This document shows, in pieces, positions 8,341 through 16,035 of a DNA stretch of 64,000 nucleotides; within the stretch, counting starts at the first letter, position 1; each line of letters starts with the position of its first letter. Source of the DNA: Candidatus Saccharimonadota bacterium (GTDB taxonomy: Bacteria > Patescibacteriota > Saccharimonadia > Saccharimonadales > Saccharimonadaceae); NCBI GenBank assembly GCA_017432025.1, contig JAFRJX010000003.1:124001-188000 (forward strand), given 5' to 3'. Under the pieces are notes generated by a model that was not told the origin of the DNA, did no database searches, and saw only the letters and a list, made by a program, of their open reading frames with translations. The position numbers and the translations under genes are program-made.

Positions 8341-8817
8341 TTAACGAGCAAAGTGTGCAAATGCACGGTTTGCTTCGGCCATGCGGTGACAATCTTCCTT
8401 CTTCTTGAAGGCGGCACCGGTTTCGTTGTAGGCATCTACGATTTCAGCTTCGAGACGCTTTGCGTATGGCATACCACTGCGTGCACGGGCAGCTTGGACG
8501 AGCCAAGTGAATGCAAAGTGCATTTGGCGGTGACCAGCAATTGGGAATGGAATCTGGTAGTTAGCACCACCAACGCGGCGAGACTTCACCTCGAAATCTG
8601 GCGAAACGTTAGCGATAGCTTTCTCGAGAACTTCCACTGGGTTTTCTGATTTCAATTTCTTAGCAGCACCTTCGATTGCAGAGTAAACCGCACGCTCAGC
8701 TACTTGCTTCTTGCCATCAAGCATCGACTTGTTGATGAGTCTTTGTACCATGATGGATTGATATTTGCGATCCGGAGAAACTTTGCGCTCCAAAGATTTA
8801 GTAGTTTTACGTGGCAT
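8341..8817 (-). CDS. rpsG: 30S ribosomal protein S7
   Basis: S7 starts assembly of the 30S head by binding the 3' domain of 16S rRNA and contacts the E-site tRNA. The sequence is typical, with LINKSMLDGKK, the VKSRRVGGANYQIP beta arm, and ARARSGMPYAKRLEAEI. It has 158 residues. It follows rpsL after two bases and ends at the terminator described at 8231-8333; fusA and tuf, often next in the str operon, are not here. Confidence 0.97.
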   Translation of the reverse strand: MPRKTTKSLERKVSPDRKYQSIMVQRLINKSMLDGKKQVAERAVYSAIEGAAKKLKSENPVEVLEKAIANVSPDFEVKSRRVGGANYQIPFPIAGHRQMHFAFTWLVQAARARSGMPYAKRLEAEIVDAYNETGAAFKKKEDCHRMAEANRAFAHFAR

Positions 8818-8819
8818 AA

Positions 8820-9233
8820 TTACTTACCCTCCTTCTTGGCACCGTATTTCGAACGGCCTTGCTTGCGACCATTAACGCCTTGAAGATCAAGCGTACCACG
8901 GACAATGTGATAACGCACACCTGGAAGATCTGGCACACGACCACCACGAACGAGCACCACAGCGTGCTCCTGGAGATTGTGACCTTCGCCACCAATGTAT
9001 GCCCAAACTTCCTGGCCATTGGTAAGGCGCACACGAGCAACTTTACGCATAGCTGAGTTTGGTTTCTTTGGAGTCTTGGTAGTAACTTTGATACAAACAC
9101 CACGCTTAAGTGGCGCAGCTTTCTCATAGCGCTTAGTTTTAAGAGTATTGATAATTGAACCAAGTGCTGGAGATTTCGATTTCTTCGCATTTTTCTTGCG
9201 AGGCTTGCGAATCAACTGATTAATAGTTGGCAT
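8820..9233 (-). CDS. rpsL: 30S ribosomal protein S12
   Basis: S12 lies at the decoding centre and governs accuracy. The start [11 protein letters not shown], the conserved [14 protein letters not shown] with the Lys that matters for streptomycin response, and [16 protein letters not shown] are all present; the residues at the usual streptomycin-resistance sites look wild type. It has 137 residues and is the first gene of a two-gene str operon with rpsG. Confidence 0.97.
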   Translation of the reverse strand: MPTINQLIRKPRKKNAKKSKSPALGSIINTLKTKRYEKAAPLKRGVCIKVTTKTPKKPNSAMRKVARVRLTNGQEVWAYIGGEGHNLQEHAVVLVRGGRVPDLPGVRYHIVRGTLDLQGVNGRKQGRSKYGAKKEGK

Positions 9234-9350
9234 TAAAATTATCCTATGATTATAGATTAATATTATATTTTGCCCCGTTTACAAGTACAGCAATAGTAAA
9301 CGAGATGAAACTCTTTAAGTGATTATACCATATCTGTTTTAAAAAGTCTA
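9234..9350 (-). promoter_or_regulatory. rpsL promoter and structured 5' leader
   Basis: TAGACT (9345-9350), 17 bases, then TGG-TATAAT (-10 at 9322-9327). The leader of about 80 bases carries a hairpin with arms CGTTTAC and GTAAACG (9276-9302), extendable by three further pairs including G-U pairs. The ribosome binding site near the ATG is weak (AGGAT). Confidence 0.6.
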
Positions 9351-9362
9351 TAAGAAAAGGAA

Positions 9363-9386
9363 AAATCGCCCCGGTTGGGGCGATTT
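9363..9386 (-). terminator. Intrinsic terminator of the 9392-9799 gene
   Basis: Perfect ten-pair stem AAATCGCCCC / GGGGCGATTT around GGTT, with a T-rich end on the reverse strand. Confidence 0.8.
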
Positions 9387-9391
9387 CAGTT

Positions 9392-9799
9392 TTAGTCAAT
9401 CCAAGAAGGCTCTATCAAGAGATCCAGAATCTGTTCAACCTCGACGATGTCGTCGAGACAAATTTCGACTTCCTTCAATTTTTCCGCCATTCTGGAAAGC
9501 ACGAAGACGATAATGTCGACGCCATCTTCATCGTAGATTGCGAATTCGACATCTTGATTGTCGTCAATCTGCGCGTGGATGTAATACCAACGATTGTCGT
9601 TGCCGAAGCACCTAACAATTGAGTCAGTCTCGCACATTCCCAGTTCCTCTTCCTCGGCCAAGTCACGAAAGTACTCGAAATCCTCGGAGACGAACGCGTC
9701 CAATTTAGATAGAATCTTCTCCAGACTTACATCTGAGGCGTAGGCGCCTTTGAATTCAGTCATGCTCGGATTGAATGAATAAACATTTGCATTATCCAT
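9392..9799 (-). CDS. Small acidic protein of unknown function (single-gene cassette A)
   Basis: No family is recognised. The 135-residue product is strongly acidic, has no membrane segment or signal peptide, and reads as an alpha/beta domain (middle part WYYIHAQIDDNQDVEF followed by hydrophobic strands) between helical ends, the last one EVEQILDLLIEPSWID. It stands alone between its own promoter and terminator. A run GGGGG nine bases before the ATG is the ribosome binding site; an earlier ATG in another frame opens only a short reading frame. Confidence 0.75.
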   Translation of the reverse strand: MDNANVYSFNPSMTEFKGAYASDVSLEKILSKLDAFVSEDFEYFRDLAEEEELGMCETDSIVRCFGNDNRWYYIHAQIDDNQDVEFAIYDEDGVDIIVFVLSRMAEKLKEVEICLDDIVEVEQILDLLIEPSWID

Positions 9800-9892
9800 A
9801 CCATTTTTCCCCCTGAAAATAGAATTTGTGGACTAAAACTTAAGGTACAACCCACATAAGTCTATTATAGCATAGATTGCACAAAAAGTCAA
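9800..9892 (-). promoter_or_regulatory. Promoter and leader of cassette A
   Basis: TTGACT (9887-9892), 17-base spacer ending TGC, and TATAAT (9864-9869): a near-consensus promoter. The leader of about 57 bases can close with TGTGG/CCACA before the GGGGG ribosome binding site. Confidence 0.65.
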
Positions 9893-9921
9893 TACTCCGC
9901 CCCCGTTGAAACCAATTTTGG

Positions 9922-11202
9922 TTATTTGTTCGCTTTGGCGAGTTTTTCGATCGTCGCTTCAATAATCAAGCGATTCTTGATGTCCTGCTTGACGGCTGGA
10001 TCTTTAAGATTCTTTAATGCATCAGGAGATTTACGATAAACATCTTTAAGTTCGGCAATTTTAGCCTCGACGAGTTTGTCGTCCACGGTGACTTTTTCGG
10101 CTAAGGCGAGGTTTTGTAAGCAAAGTGAAGCTTTCACGTTTTCCTCAGCGACTTTTTTAGCTTGCTTTTCCCAAGATTCCATCGTTTCGCCACCACGCTT
10201 CAAATACTCTTCAGCGCTGAGACCTTGCGTCTTAGCATTGCGCTCCAAATTGTCGCGGATGCCGTGCATTTGGTCGTTAATCAAAATATCTGGAATTACA
10301 CCAATCTTGGACTTTTTAACGAGGGCTTTTACAAGATCATCTTTAAATTTGCCATCGAGTCTCTCTTCGGTTTGAAGAGCGAGGTTCTTCTTGATGTCTT
10401 CTTTGAGTGCCTTCAAATCCTTAAATGGACCAACTTTTTTGGCGAGTTCGTCGTCGATTTTTGGCACCGTTACTTCATTAACTTGCTTAAGAAGCACACT
10501 AAAGACAGTTTTAACACCGGCAAGATCATCTACGCCGTAATCCTTCGGAAAAGTGAGCTCGAGATCGAATTTATCGCCAGGCTCGTGGCCGACGATACCA
10601 TCCTCAAAGCCTGGAATAAAGTTACCAGAGCCGAGCATTAATGGATAATTATCAGCAGAACCGCCTGGGAAAGCGACACCGTCTTTTTTACCAACGAAAT
10701 CGATAATTACTTCGTCATTGAGCTTCGCGGCACGCTTGATGGCTTTCTTTTCAGAAAATGATTTAGCAATATTGTCAAGTACGCCCTTGACGTCTTTTTC
10801 TTCAATTTTGGCCGTCTCCCGCTTCACACCGAGGTTCTTCCAGTCACCGAGCGTCACTTCTGGTACGACTTCCACGGTCGCGACATATTCAAGCATTTCA
10901 CCTGGGACAAATTTTGTGATGCTGATTTCTGGGCGAAGGAGTGGCATCTGCTTCTCTTGCTCAAAAGCGGCGACCACCGTCATACGGACGGAAAGGTCCA
11001 TCGTCTTAGCACCGAGATCGTTTTCTGGAATGAATTTCTTGGCAACTTCCATTGGAACTTTACCTTTTCTAAATCCTTCGACGCGAACTTCCTTAGCGAG
11101 TTCCTCAATTGCAAGGTCTTCAGCTTTCTTTAAATCGGCAGCGTCAAGAGTCGCAGTTAACTCAACGCGTGAACCATCGAGCTTCTTCAGCTTTGTTTTC
11201 AT
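9922..11202 (-). CDS. tig: Trigger factor (ribosome-associated chaperone)
   Basis: Trigger factor binds L23 at the tunnel exit and shields nascent chains. The 426-residue protein shows the ribosome-binding loop GFRKGKVPMEVAKKF (about 43-57), an FKBP-type PPIase domain with PLMLGSGNFIPGFED (about 187-201), and the helical C-terminal arms. The -10 box (TGT-TATAAT, 11226-11231) overlaps the stop codon of the upstream oxidase gene, giving a short leader with AGGAG. Confidence 0.95.
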   Translation of the reverse strand: MKTKLKKLDGSRVELTATLDAADLKKAEDLAIEELAKEVRVEGFRKGKVPMEVAKKFIPENDLGAKTMDLSVRMTVVAAFEQEKQMPLLRPEISITKFVPGEMLEYVATVEVVPEVTLGDWKNLGVKRETAKIEEKDVKGVLDNIAKSFSEKKAIKRAAKLNDEVIIDFVGKKDGVAFPGGSADNYPLMLGSGNFIPGFEDGIVGHEPGDKFDLELTFPKDYGVDDLAGVKTVFSVLLKQVNEVTVPKIDDELAKKVGPFKDLKALKEDIKKNLALQTEERLDGKFKDDLVKALVKKSKIGVIPDILINDQMHGIRDNLERNAKTQGLSAEEYLKRGGETMESWEKQAKKVAEENVKASLCLQNLALAEKVTVDDKLVEAKIAELKDVYRKSPDALKNLKDPAVKQDIKNRLIIEATIEKLAKANK

Positions 11203-11226
11203 GTTATCTCCTAATAATTTCGTATA

Positions 11227-12816
11227 TTATAACACAGTTTTGCCTGAACCGGTAGTGCGGAAGTGGGTGAGCGTAAATCTTGGATCGGCGCCGAGCTTTA
11301 CTCCTGGATTCATAATTCCCTGCGGGTCAAAAATGTCTTTAATTTGAGCATAGAGATTTCTCTCATCTTCCGAGAGATTCATATTCGAAACAAGCGCTTT
11401 CACGCGACCTTCCGCTGCACCACCGGAAATCGAGCCACCCTCGCGGTTAATTACAAAGTTGGTTGCACGGATAAAGGCGACCGCATTCTTTAAGAATTTT
11501 GCATCTTCTACATCGAATCTCGGGCGAAGATTATAGCACTCAGCCGAATATGAACCATAAAGCGCGAGATCAAGTTTCAAACTCCTTTCAAGAACTTTCA
11601 GATCTTCGAGGAATTGACCGAGCTTGGCAGACGGCAAATAGAAATCGGTTGCGAGCGGTACACGTTCACCGGCTTTCACTTGGTTCAAATAGCTAGTTAA
11701 TGAATTTTCAAATTCATCCAGCATCTTCAGGTTTTTGGTCGATTCAATAATCACTTGAGCATTGCGTGGCAATGTTTTCTTCATAGCGCTGATTTTGTTC
11801 AATCTGGCGTTAATGCGCTTATCAAACTTCGCAAACACCACAAAGCCACCTTCTTCATATTTCTCGGTGTTAATACCAAGCTTTTTACCGGCTTCCTCGG
11901 CCGCTTTTGCTACTTTGATATCATAGAAATTGAGCTCGAGCGGTTGCATCGGTTTCAATTCATCCATGAATTTCTGTGTCGTTTCAAATTTTTCGAAAAC
12001 TGCAACTACGCGACCGGTTTTAGATTCAATCGGCACGGCCCTTAGAATCACTTCTGTGATAATGCCAAGTGTGCCTTGTGCGCCAAAGAATAATGGCATG
12101 AGATCGAACGATTTTTTGCGGAGCGCCATACCAACTTTGGCATAGCCACGGGTTTCGTTCTTGTTCTTGCGAATATCGTCAATTAGTTTTTCGTTCTTCT
12201 TATAAAGGGCATTCAGCTTCTTGTAAATGCTACCTTCGGCGGTTTTTTCTTGCGCCAATCTCTCGACATTCCGAGCACTCAGGTAATCAGTTTGAATTGC
12301 GTCGCCGGTTGGTAGGACTACTTCAATACGTTCAATAAAATGCGTAATGCTACCATATTTACCAGCATAAATATCGGACGGACAGTTCGAAATCAAACTA
12401 CCAATTGTATCATTGTCGTGGCCGCCAATCGGAAGTGTAAGGCCGTTAATTGAAAGTGCGGTATTTAATTCTTTGAGCGTAATGCCGGCCTGTACGCGGA
12501 CTAATCTCTCGCGCTTGTCAGACTCAAGTAGCTTGTTCATCTTTTCCATCGAAACGATGAGGCCATTCGAAAGTCCGGCACCGGTTTCATCGAGTCCGGA
12601 ACCCCAAACGGTAACTGGAAGCTTAATATCTTTAGCGGAAAGTTGATTCACAAAACGCATTAATTTGCGCACATCTTCAGTTGATTCTGGTAGAGAGACC
12701 GCCTTTGGTTTAATCCTAAGGACCGAACGGTCAGTTGAATAGAATTCCAAAATTTCTGGCGAATCAAAAGTATTGCCAATAGTAAGCTGATTTAAGTACC
12801 TCGCTATTTTGCCCAT
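11227..12816 (-). CDS. FAD-linked oxidase (GlcD/D-lactate dehydrogenase-like)
   Basis: The 529-residue protein has the PCMH-type FAD-binding domain in its first half (WGSGLDETGAGL, about 69-80; GGHDNDTIGSLISNC, about 128-142) and an FAD-oxidase C-terminal domain ending DIFDPQGIMNPGVKLG, the family signature near the C terminus. Such enzymes oxidise 2-hydroxy acids such as lactate or glycolate; the substrate here is not evident. No signal peptide or iron-sulfur motif is visible. An extended -10 (TGC-TATAAT, 12827-12832) lies ten bases before the ATG, so the leader is only about three bases. Confidence 0.88.
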   Translation of the reverse strand: MGKIARYLNQLTIGNTFDSPEILEFYSTDRSVLRIKPKAVSLPESTEDVRKLMRFVNQLSAKDIKLPVTVWGSGLDETGAGLSNGLIVSMEKMNKLLESDKRERLVRVQAGITLKELNTALSINGLTLPIGGHDNDTIGSLISNCPSDIYAGKYGSITHFIERIEVVLPTGDAIQTDYLSARNVERLAQEKTAEGSIYKKLNALYKKNEKLIDDIRKNKNETRGYAKVGMALRKKSFDLMPLFFGAQGTLGIITEVILRAVPIESKTGRVVAVFEKFETTQKFMDELKPMQPLELNFYDIKVAKAAEEAGKKLGINTEKYEEGGFVVFAKFDKRINARLNKISAMKKTLPRNAQVIIESTKNLKMLDEFENSLTSYLNQVKAGERVPLATDFYLPSAKLGQFLEDLKVLERSLKLDLALYGSYSAECYNLRPRFDVEDAKFLKNAVAFIRATNFVINREGGSISGGAAEGRVKALVSNMNLSEDERNLYAQIKDIFDPQGIMNPGVKLGADPRFTLTHFRTTGSGKTVL

Positions 12817-12862
12817 CTTGCTTATGATTATAGCACAAAATTTTTTAAATTTACAATAAAAA

Positions 12863-12901
12863 AATCCCCCACATACGTGAGGGATTCCCGTCCAAGGACG
12901 G
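12863..12901 (-). terminator. Tandem hairpins after the 12912-13337 gene
   Basis: Two adjacent hairpins, CCGTCC-AA-GGACGG (12888-12901) and an AATCCC/GGGATT stem (12863-12886), followed by a T run on the reverse strand. Confidence 0.7.
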
Positions 12902-12911
12902 TGCGAGAGAG

Positions 12912-13337
12912 TTACGGCCAGACTTTGACGCCTAGATACTTGAACCGCTTAATGCGGCGCTTCAAGTTGTCCCGGAGCTTCATCTCCTTCTGCATCAGAG
13001 TGGTGATGTTGCCATTGCTGGCCCGCTCGGGGATAGTAATGGGCGGAACCCGGGTGAGCTTGCCTGTATCGCCAAGCTCGATGAGTTCCCTCTGGAGTGC
13101 CAGGCGATCCTGCAGAATCTCCTGGAGAAGAGGGTAGGGTTTCCGCCAGACCATGCCGACAAAGTGGATCTCGCGTCTGACACCGTCGCCGCCGGAGGCT
13201 CCGAGTTTACCGGATAAAAGGCGACGCAAACGATGCGTCATTAGCTCACCATCATCTGTCACGATGGGATAGACCAGGCGTTTCGCCCTGCCGTTTTCTG
13301 TGATTTCCACCACAACACTTCTCTCGTCAGTCTTCAT
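12912..13337 (-). CDS. Small basic protein of unknown function (single-gene cassette B)
   Basis: No family is recognised. The 141-residue product is basic and Leu/Arg-rich, with TENGRAKRLVYPIVTDD near the start and a C-terminal Lys/Arg-rich helix (RDNLKRRIKRFKYLG). The start at 13337 is preferred because AAAGGGGG lies ten bases upstream; an in-frame ATG at 13391 would add 18 residues but sits only five bases from the -10 box and covers the leader hairpin. By eye the gene is near 60 percent GC, clearly above its neighbours, and uses CTC, CCC and GGC codons freely, which suggests a different origin. Confidence 0.65.
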   Translation of the reverse strand: MKTDERSVVVEITENGRAKRLVYPIVTDDGELMTHRLRRLLSGKLGASGGDGVRREIHFVGMVWRKPYPLLQEILQDRLALQRELIELGDTGKLTRVPPITIPERASNGNITTLMQKEMKLRDNLKRRIKRFKYLGVKVWP

Positions 13338-13424
13338 AATGTACGTACCCCCTTTAGATAATACAAAGGGCCGAGAGAGGCCCTTCGCCATTACTTATTG
13401 TAGCATAATTTAGAAAAAATGCAA
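13338..13424 (-). promoter_or_regulatory. Promoter and hairpin leader of cassette B
   Basis: TTGCAT (13419-13424), 16-base spacer ending TGC, TACAAT (13397-13402). The leader has a perfect seven-pair hairpin AAGGGCC/GGCCCTT (13366-13385) and then AAAGGGGG. Confidence 0.6.
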
Positions 13425-13428
13425 ATAA

Positions 13429-13944
13429 TTAATCTTGTTTGTCTTTTTCGAGTTCTTTTTTCAGTTGTTCTTGCTCTTCTTTAGCTTTCTTCGCACGGCG
13501 AAAACCGCCAAATAAATCGGCATATTGTTTAACATGGAGCGCTTCGCCCACGCCAGGGATTTTTCTGGCTTCGTCATACGCCTTTTGATGAATTGAGGCG
13601 CGAGTTGGGAGTACAGCACGCTTCACATTATCAGCAGCAGTCGACATCACGCCTTCCGCCACAGCCTCGGCCATGCTTTGATCTTGTTCCTTTTTCGCTT
13701 TATCGTCGAGCGGTTTAACAGCACCAGCAGTGGCAAGTTCAGTAAATAAATCCATGTATTCCTGGTTTAATGGACTCGCTGCAAACTTTGCCTCGAAATC
13801 GGCCGAATCTTTACAGGTCTTACCAAGTTCTTCGATGCGCTTAAATAAATCATCAATCTTCTTCTTGAATTTATCGTTCACACTAAAACTATTAAAAATA
13901 GTGTCTCTTCTACTATCAATGCTAACTTTTACGTATTGGTCCAT
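13429..13944 (-). CDS. Hypothetical cytoplasmic helical protein
   Basis: No family is assigned. The 171-residue product is mostly helical and charged: an N-terminal segment, a helical pair with FKKKIDDLFKRIEELGKTC (about 26-44), a middle with SMAEAVAEGVMSTAADN, and a Lys/Glu-rich coiled-coil-like tail (about 150-171). No membrane segment or signal peptide. It follows cofE closely; a TGC-TATTAT box at 13961-13966 lies just upstream and an AAAGGAG precedes the ATG, so it may be transcribed on its own or with cofE. Confidence 0.7.
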   Translation of the reverse strand: MDQYVKVSIDSRRDTIFNSFSVNDKFKKKIDDLFKRIEELGKTCKDSADFEAKFAASPLNQEYMDLFTELATAGAVKPLDDKAKKEQDQSMAEAVAEGVMSTAADNVKRAVLPTRASIHQKAYDEARKIPGVGEALHVKQYADLFGGFRRAKKAKEEQEQLKKELEKDKQD

Positions 13945-13969
13945 AAAACTCCTTTATCTAATAATAGCA

Positions 13970-14701
13970 TCACTTGTCATTAATCGGGAGAACTTTAATT
14001 AGCGGTGAATATAAATCAAAATCCGGGTCAATTTTAAAATCTTTCATCGAAGCGGTGTCGGAAAACTTTATGTCTTTGTAATCACGTAGAATCACAATCG
14101 GCGTTGCCTCGCTTGACTCGCCCATAATCGCAACCGCCATGCTAGTAAGCGGGTCAATTTTATCAATCTGTGTAACATGCATCGCGCGACCAAACAAATC
14201 TTCTTTGCCACGAATATCCTCAAGTGGTTCCACGCCGGCAAGACCAATCGCAATACCAGTTACGCCCCAACGTAGCGGCGTAGTGTGTGAATCAGTTGCC
14301 ACAACGCCGAGATTTTTAACCCCAGTTCGCGTCATCAACTTCTCGCGAATTCTCCGGCAGGATTCATCCGGATTTTTTGGCCACAAAACATAGTAACCAT
14401 TGGCATTCGACTCATCAATACCGCCGCTCGGGATCAAAATATTCTGGTTCACCGTTAGATTAACGTGAAAATCGCCAGTATTATTGACATACGGTAAATA
14501 GCGCTCAACTTCAGCTTTGATCAAATCGGTTTTGTCGTGCTCAGTCGCCTTAAAGCAGCGCCCTTCCGAAATCCCGAGCACCTTTGACGAGATAAAAACT
14601 ATATCGCCGTCTTTAATTTCAAGTGAGTCCAAAATGTCCGAAATATCATCTTTTGGTGGGTGAATAATTCTGGTCTTAACCGGCAAAAACTCAATCTTCA
14701 T
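13970..14701 (-). CDS. CofE-like ligase (coenzyme F420-0:L-glutamate ligase family)
   Basis: Family members add L-glutamate to coenzyme F420-0 with GTP. The 243-residue product keeps the family pattern, including VFISSKVLGISEGR (about 35-48), ILIPSGGIDESNANG, and TDSHTTPLRWGVTGIAIGLAG with the conserved acidic and His residues. No other F420 gene is in the window, and CPR bacteria are not known to make F420 de novo, so the substrate may be another carboxylate or a scavenged cofactor. The gene abuts a 64-residue acidic reading frame (TAA directly followed by ATG), so the two are likely coupled. Confidence 0.85.
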   Translation of the reverse strand: MKIEFLPVKTRIIHPPKDDISDILDSLEIKDGDIVFISSKVLGISEGRCFKATEHDKTDLIKAEVERYLPYVNNTGDFHVNLTVNQNILIPSGGIDESNANGYYVLWPKNPDESCRRIREKLMTRTGVKNLGVVATDSHTTPLRWGVTGIAIGLAGVEPLEDIRGKEDLFGRAMHVTQIDKIDPLTSMAVAIMGESSEATPIVILRDYKDIKFSDTASMKDFKIDPDFDLYSPLIKVLPINDK

Positions 14702-14896
14702 TTAATAGTCCTCGTCGTCAAAATCTTCTTCGCCCGAAAAATAGGCGTTCTCATATAGGTCGCGTTGCTCGTCGGTCAATTCATCAACGTCAATCGAGGA
14801 GCCGTAGCTGGAATAAGTCGGAAGATGCATGTCTTTGTCGATACTACCATCATCAAAACCAGCCGCCTCAACCTCAAAATCATCATACTTGCTCAT
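14702..14896 (-). CDS. Very acidic 64-residue protein upstream of the CofE-like gene
   Basis: The product is rich in Asp, Glu, Ser and Tyr and ends GEEDFDDEDY; no family is recognised. The sequence VDELTDEQRDLYENAY may form a helix. The gene is leaderless (TGA-TATAAT ends six bases before the ATG) and its stop touches the start of the CofE-like gene, so translation of the ligase probably depends on it. It may act as an acidic partner or modulator, which is inference only. Confidence 0.7.
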   Translation of the reverse strand: MSKYDDFEVEAAGFDDGSIDKDMHLPTYSSYGSSIDVDELTDEQRDLYENAYFSGEEDFDDEDY

Positions 14897-14902
14897 ACCT
14901 AA

Positions 14903-14908
14903 ATTATA
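14903..14908 (-). promoter_or_regulatory. -10 box for the leaderless 14702-14896 gene
   Basis: TATAAT preceded by TGA, six bases before the ATG; no Shine-Dalgarno sequence. It lies just upstream of the terminator stem at 14920-14939 of the neighbouring cassette. Confidence 0.65.
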
Positions 14909-14919
14909 TCACTAAAAAA

Positions 14920-14939
14920 GGCTCCAGTTTCCTGGAGCC
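14920..14939 (-). terminator. Intrinsic terminator of the 14949-15497 gene
   Basis: Eight-pair stem GGCTCCAG/CTGGAGCC around a four-base loop, followed by six T on the reverse strand. Confidence 0.85.
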
Positions 14940-14948
14940 GGTGGAAGA

Positions 14949-15497
14949 TTAATAAATGCAGAGTTCTTCGGTTTCATCGGGAGTTTCAATCGAAACGTAG
15001 GCGATAATTGATTCCGGATCCTCATCATCGTAACCGATGGTAATAGAATAGGTCTCAATGATCTCGCCAGGCTCATACACGTAATCGGTGCCGTTCATCT
15101 TGCCATCCTCACTAAGGATATCAATCCGAATCGTGATGTACTCTTCAGCACCAGACGCTTCGAGTAAAGAATCGAACGGAATCTGTTCTTCGAGCGAACC
15201 CAGTTGTGAGATAAACCAGCAAAGGCACACGCCGTCATCGATATCGAGACGGATGCGATTCGGCTGCCGAACCTTCTCTCCTTCCTCGAGCAGTGAAGGC
15301 CGGCCAAATGCTTCTTCGGCAAGTACCGTAAAGAGCGGTGCAAATTGCCGATCCTTGTCGTTGCCGTCAGTCGTATAGGTGACTTCAAAACGGCCATCCG
15401 GTCCGTCCCAGTCGCCAATCCGACTACTAATCTCCACGCAGATTGGGAAAAACTCTCCTTTATTCTCGTAATCTTCCATAAAAGTTTTAATGTACAT
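14949..15497 (-). CDS. Acidic protein of unknown function (single-gene cassette C)
   Basis: No family is recognised. The 182-residue product is acidic and beta-rich, with alternating hydrophobic patterns such as YITIRIDILSEDG and SITIGYDDEDPESIIAYVSIE, no signal peptide and no membrane helix. Two Cys lie close in DGVCLCWF. It is a self-contained unit with its own promoter, leader and terminator. GCGAGG precedes the ATG by eight bases. Confidence 0.72.
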   Translation of the reverse strand: MYIKTFMEDYENKGEFFPICVEISSRIGDWDGPDGRFEVTYTTDGNDKDRQFAPLFTVLAEEAFGRPSLLEEGEKVRQPNRIRLDIDDGVCLCWFISQLGSLEEQIPFDSLLEASGAEEYITIRIDILSEDGKMNGTDYVYEPGEIIETYSITIGYDDEDPESIIAYVSIETPDETEELCIY

Positions 15498-15571
15498 AGA
15501 CTTTACCTCGCTTTATCTAAACTCGGCCGAAGCCTGTTGCGATATTATAGCACAATTAGTTTAAAAGTCAA
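15498..15571 (-). promoter_or_regulatory. Promoter and leader of cassette C
   Basis: TTGACT (15566-15571), 16-base spacer ending TGC, TATAAT (15544-15549). The leader of about 40 bases has a small GGC-TTCG-GCC hairpin before GCGAGG. Confidence 0.6.
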
Positions 15572-15642
15572 TTTTAAGAGTTCTAAGGTCAAGAATCCGC
15601 GTCGCAAACTCGATTACCTTGTCTGGTACATGAACCGCTAGA

Positions 15643-15718
15643 TTGACAAACACAATAATTATGCTAAAATATAAGTAGAACAGCGAGATAGCTGTTACTA
15701 CTTTTTTAGGAGGTTAGT
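15643..15718 (+). promoter_or_regulatory. Promoter and terminator-like leader hairpin of cassette D
   Basis: TTGACA (15643-15648), 16-base spacer ending TGC, TAAAAT (15665-15670). The expected transcript begins directly with a ten-pair hairpin (GTAGAACAGC / GCTGTTACTAC with one bulge, 15675-15701) followed by six T (15702-15707) and then AGGAGG. A stem plus T run between promoter and gene looks like an intrinsic terminator placed as an attenuator. Confidence 0.6.
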
Positions 15719-16003
15719 ATGAGCCAACCTAGAACCTTAGAAGTACCACTGACGGTGCATGGCTATAAGCTAAAACTCGACACCGATCGCTGTGATTGTA
15801 TGGAGTGGAAGTATCCACACTGGCATCTTTGGAACCGCGACCGTAAGATCGGCACTATTACGGCCGAAGGCGCCTGGAAAGAGATTTCATACGACATCAA
15901 AAAGTCCGTTCGCGACGAGGTCGAGCAACTCACCCACCTTTACGCCGATCGCATTCGTGAAGACTACCGCTACAATCTAAGAGTCAGTAATGTCAGGTAC
16001 TAA
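15719..16003 (+). CDS. Small protein of unknown function (single-gene cassette D)
   Basis: A 94-residue product without recognised family. It is rich in Trp, Tyr, His, Asp and Arg: the middle CDCMEWKYPHWHLWNRDRK combines two Cys, two His and three Trp, which could bind metal, and the second half is a charged helix (DIKKSVRDEVEQLTHLYADR). No signal peptide or membrane segment. AGGAGG stands six bases before the ATG. It ends at a terminator shared with the facing membrane-protein gene. Confidence 0.72.
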   Translation: MSQPRTLEVPLTVHGYKLKLDTDRCDCMEWKYPHWHLWNRDRKIGTITAEGAWKEISYDIKKSVRDEVEQLTHLYADRIREDYRYNLRVSNVRY

Positions 16004-16010
16004 TCAAAAA

Positions 16011-16029
16011 GCCGCGTAACATACGCGGC
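16011..16029. terminator. Bidirectional terminator
   Basis: Seven-pair GCCGCGT/ACGCGGC stem with A run before and T run after, between the convergent genes 15719-16003 and 16036-16395. Confidence 0.85.
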
Positions 16030-16035
16030 GTTTTT

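Noticed and set aside
10162-10641. Forward frame of 159 codons inside tig
   Set aside because: Trigger factor on the reverse strand is certain over the whole stretch.
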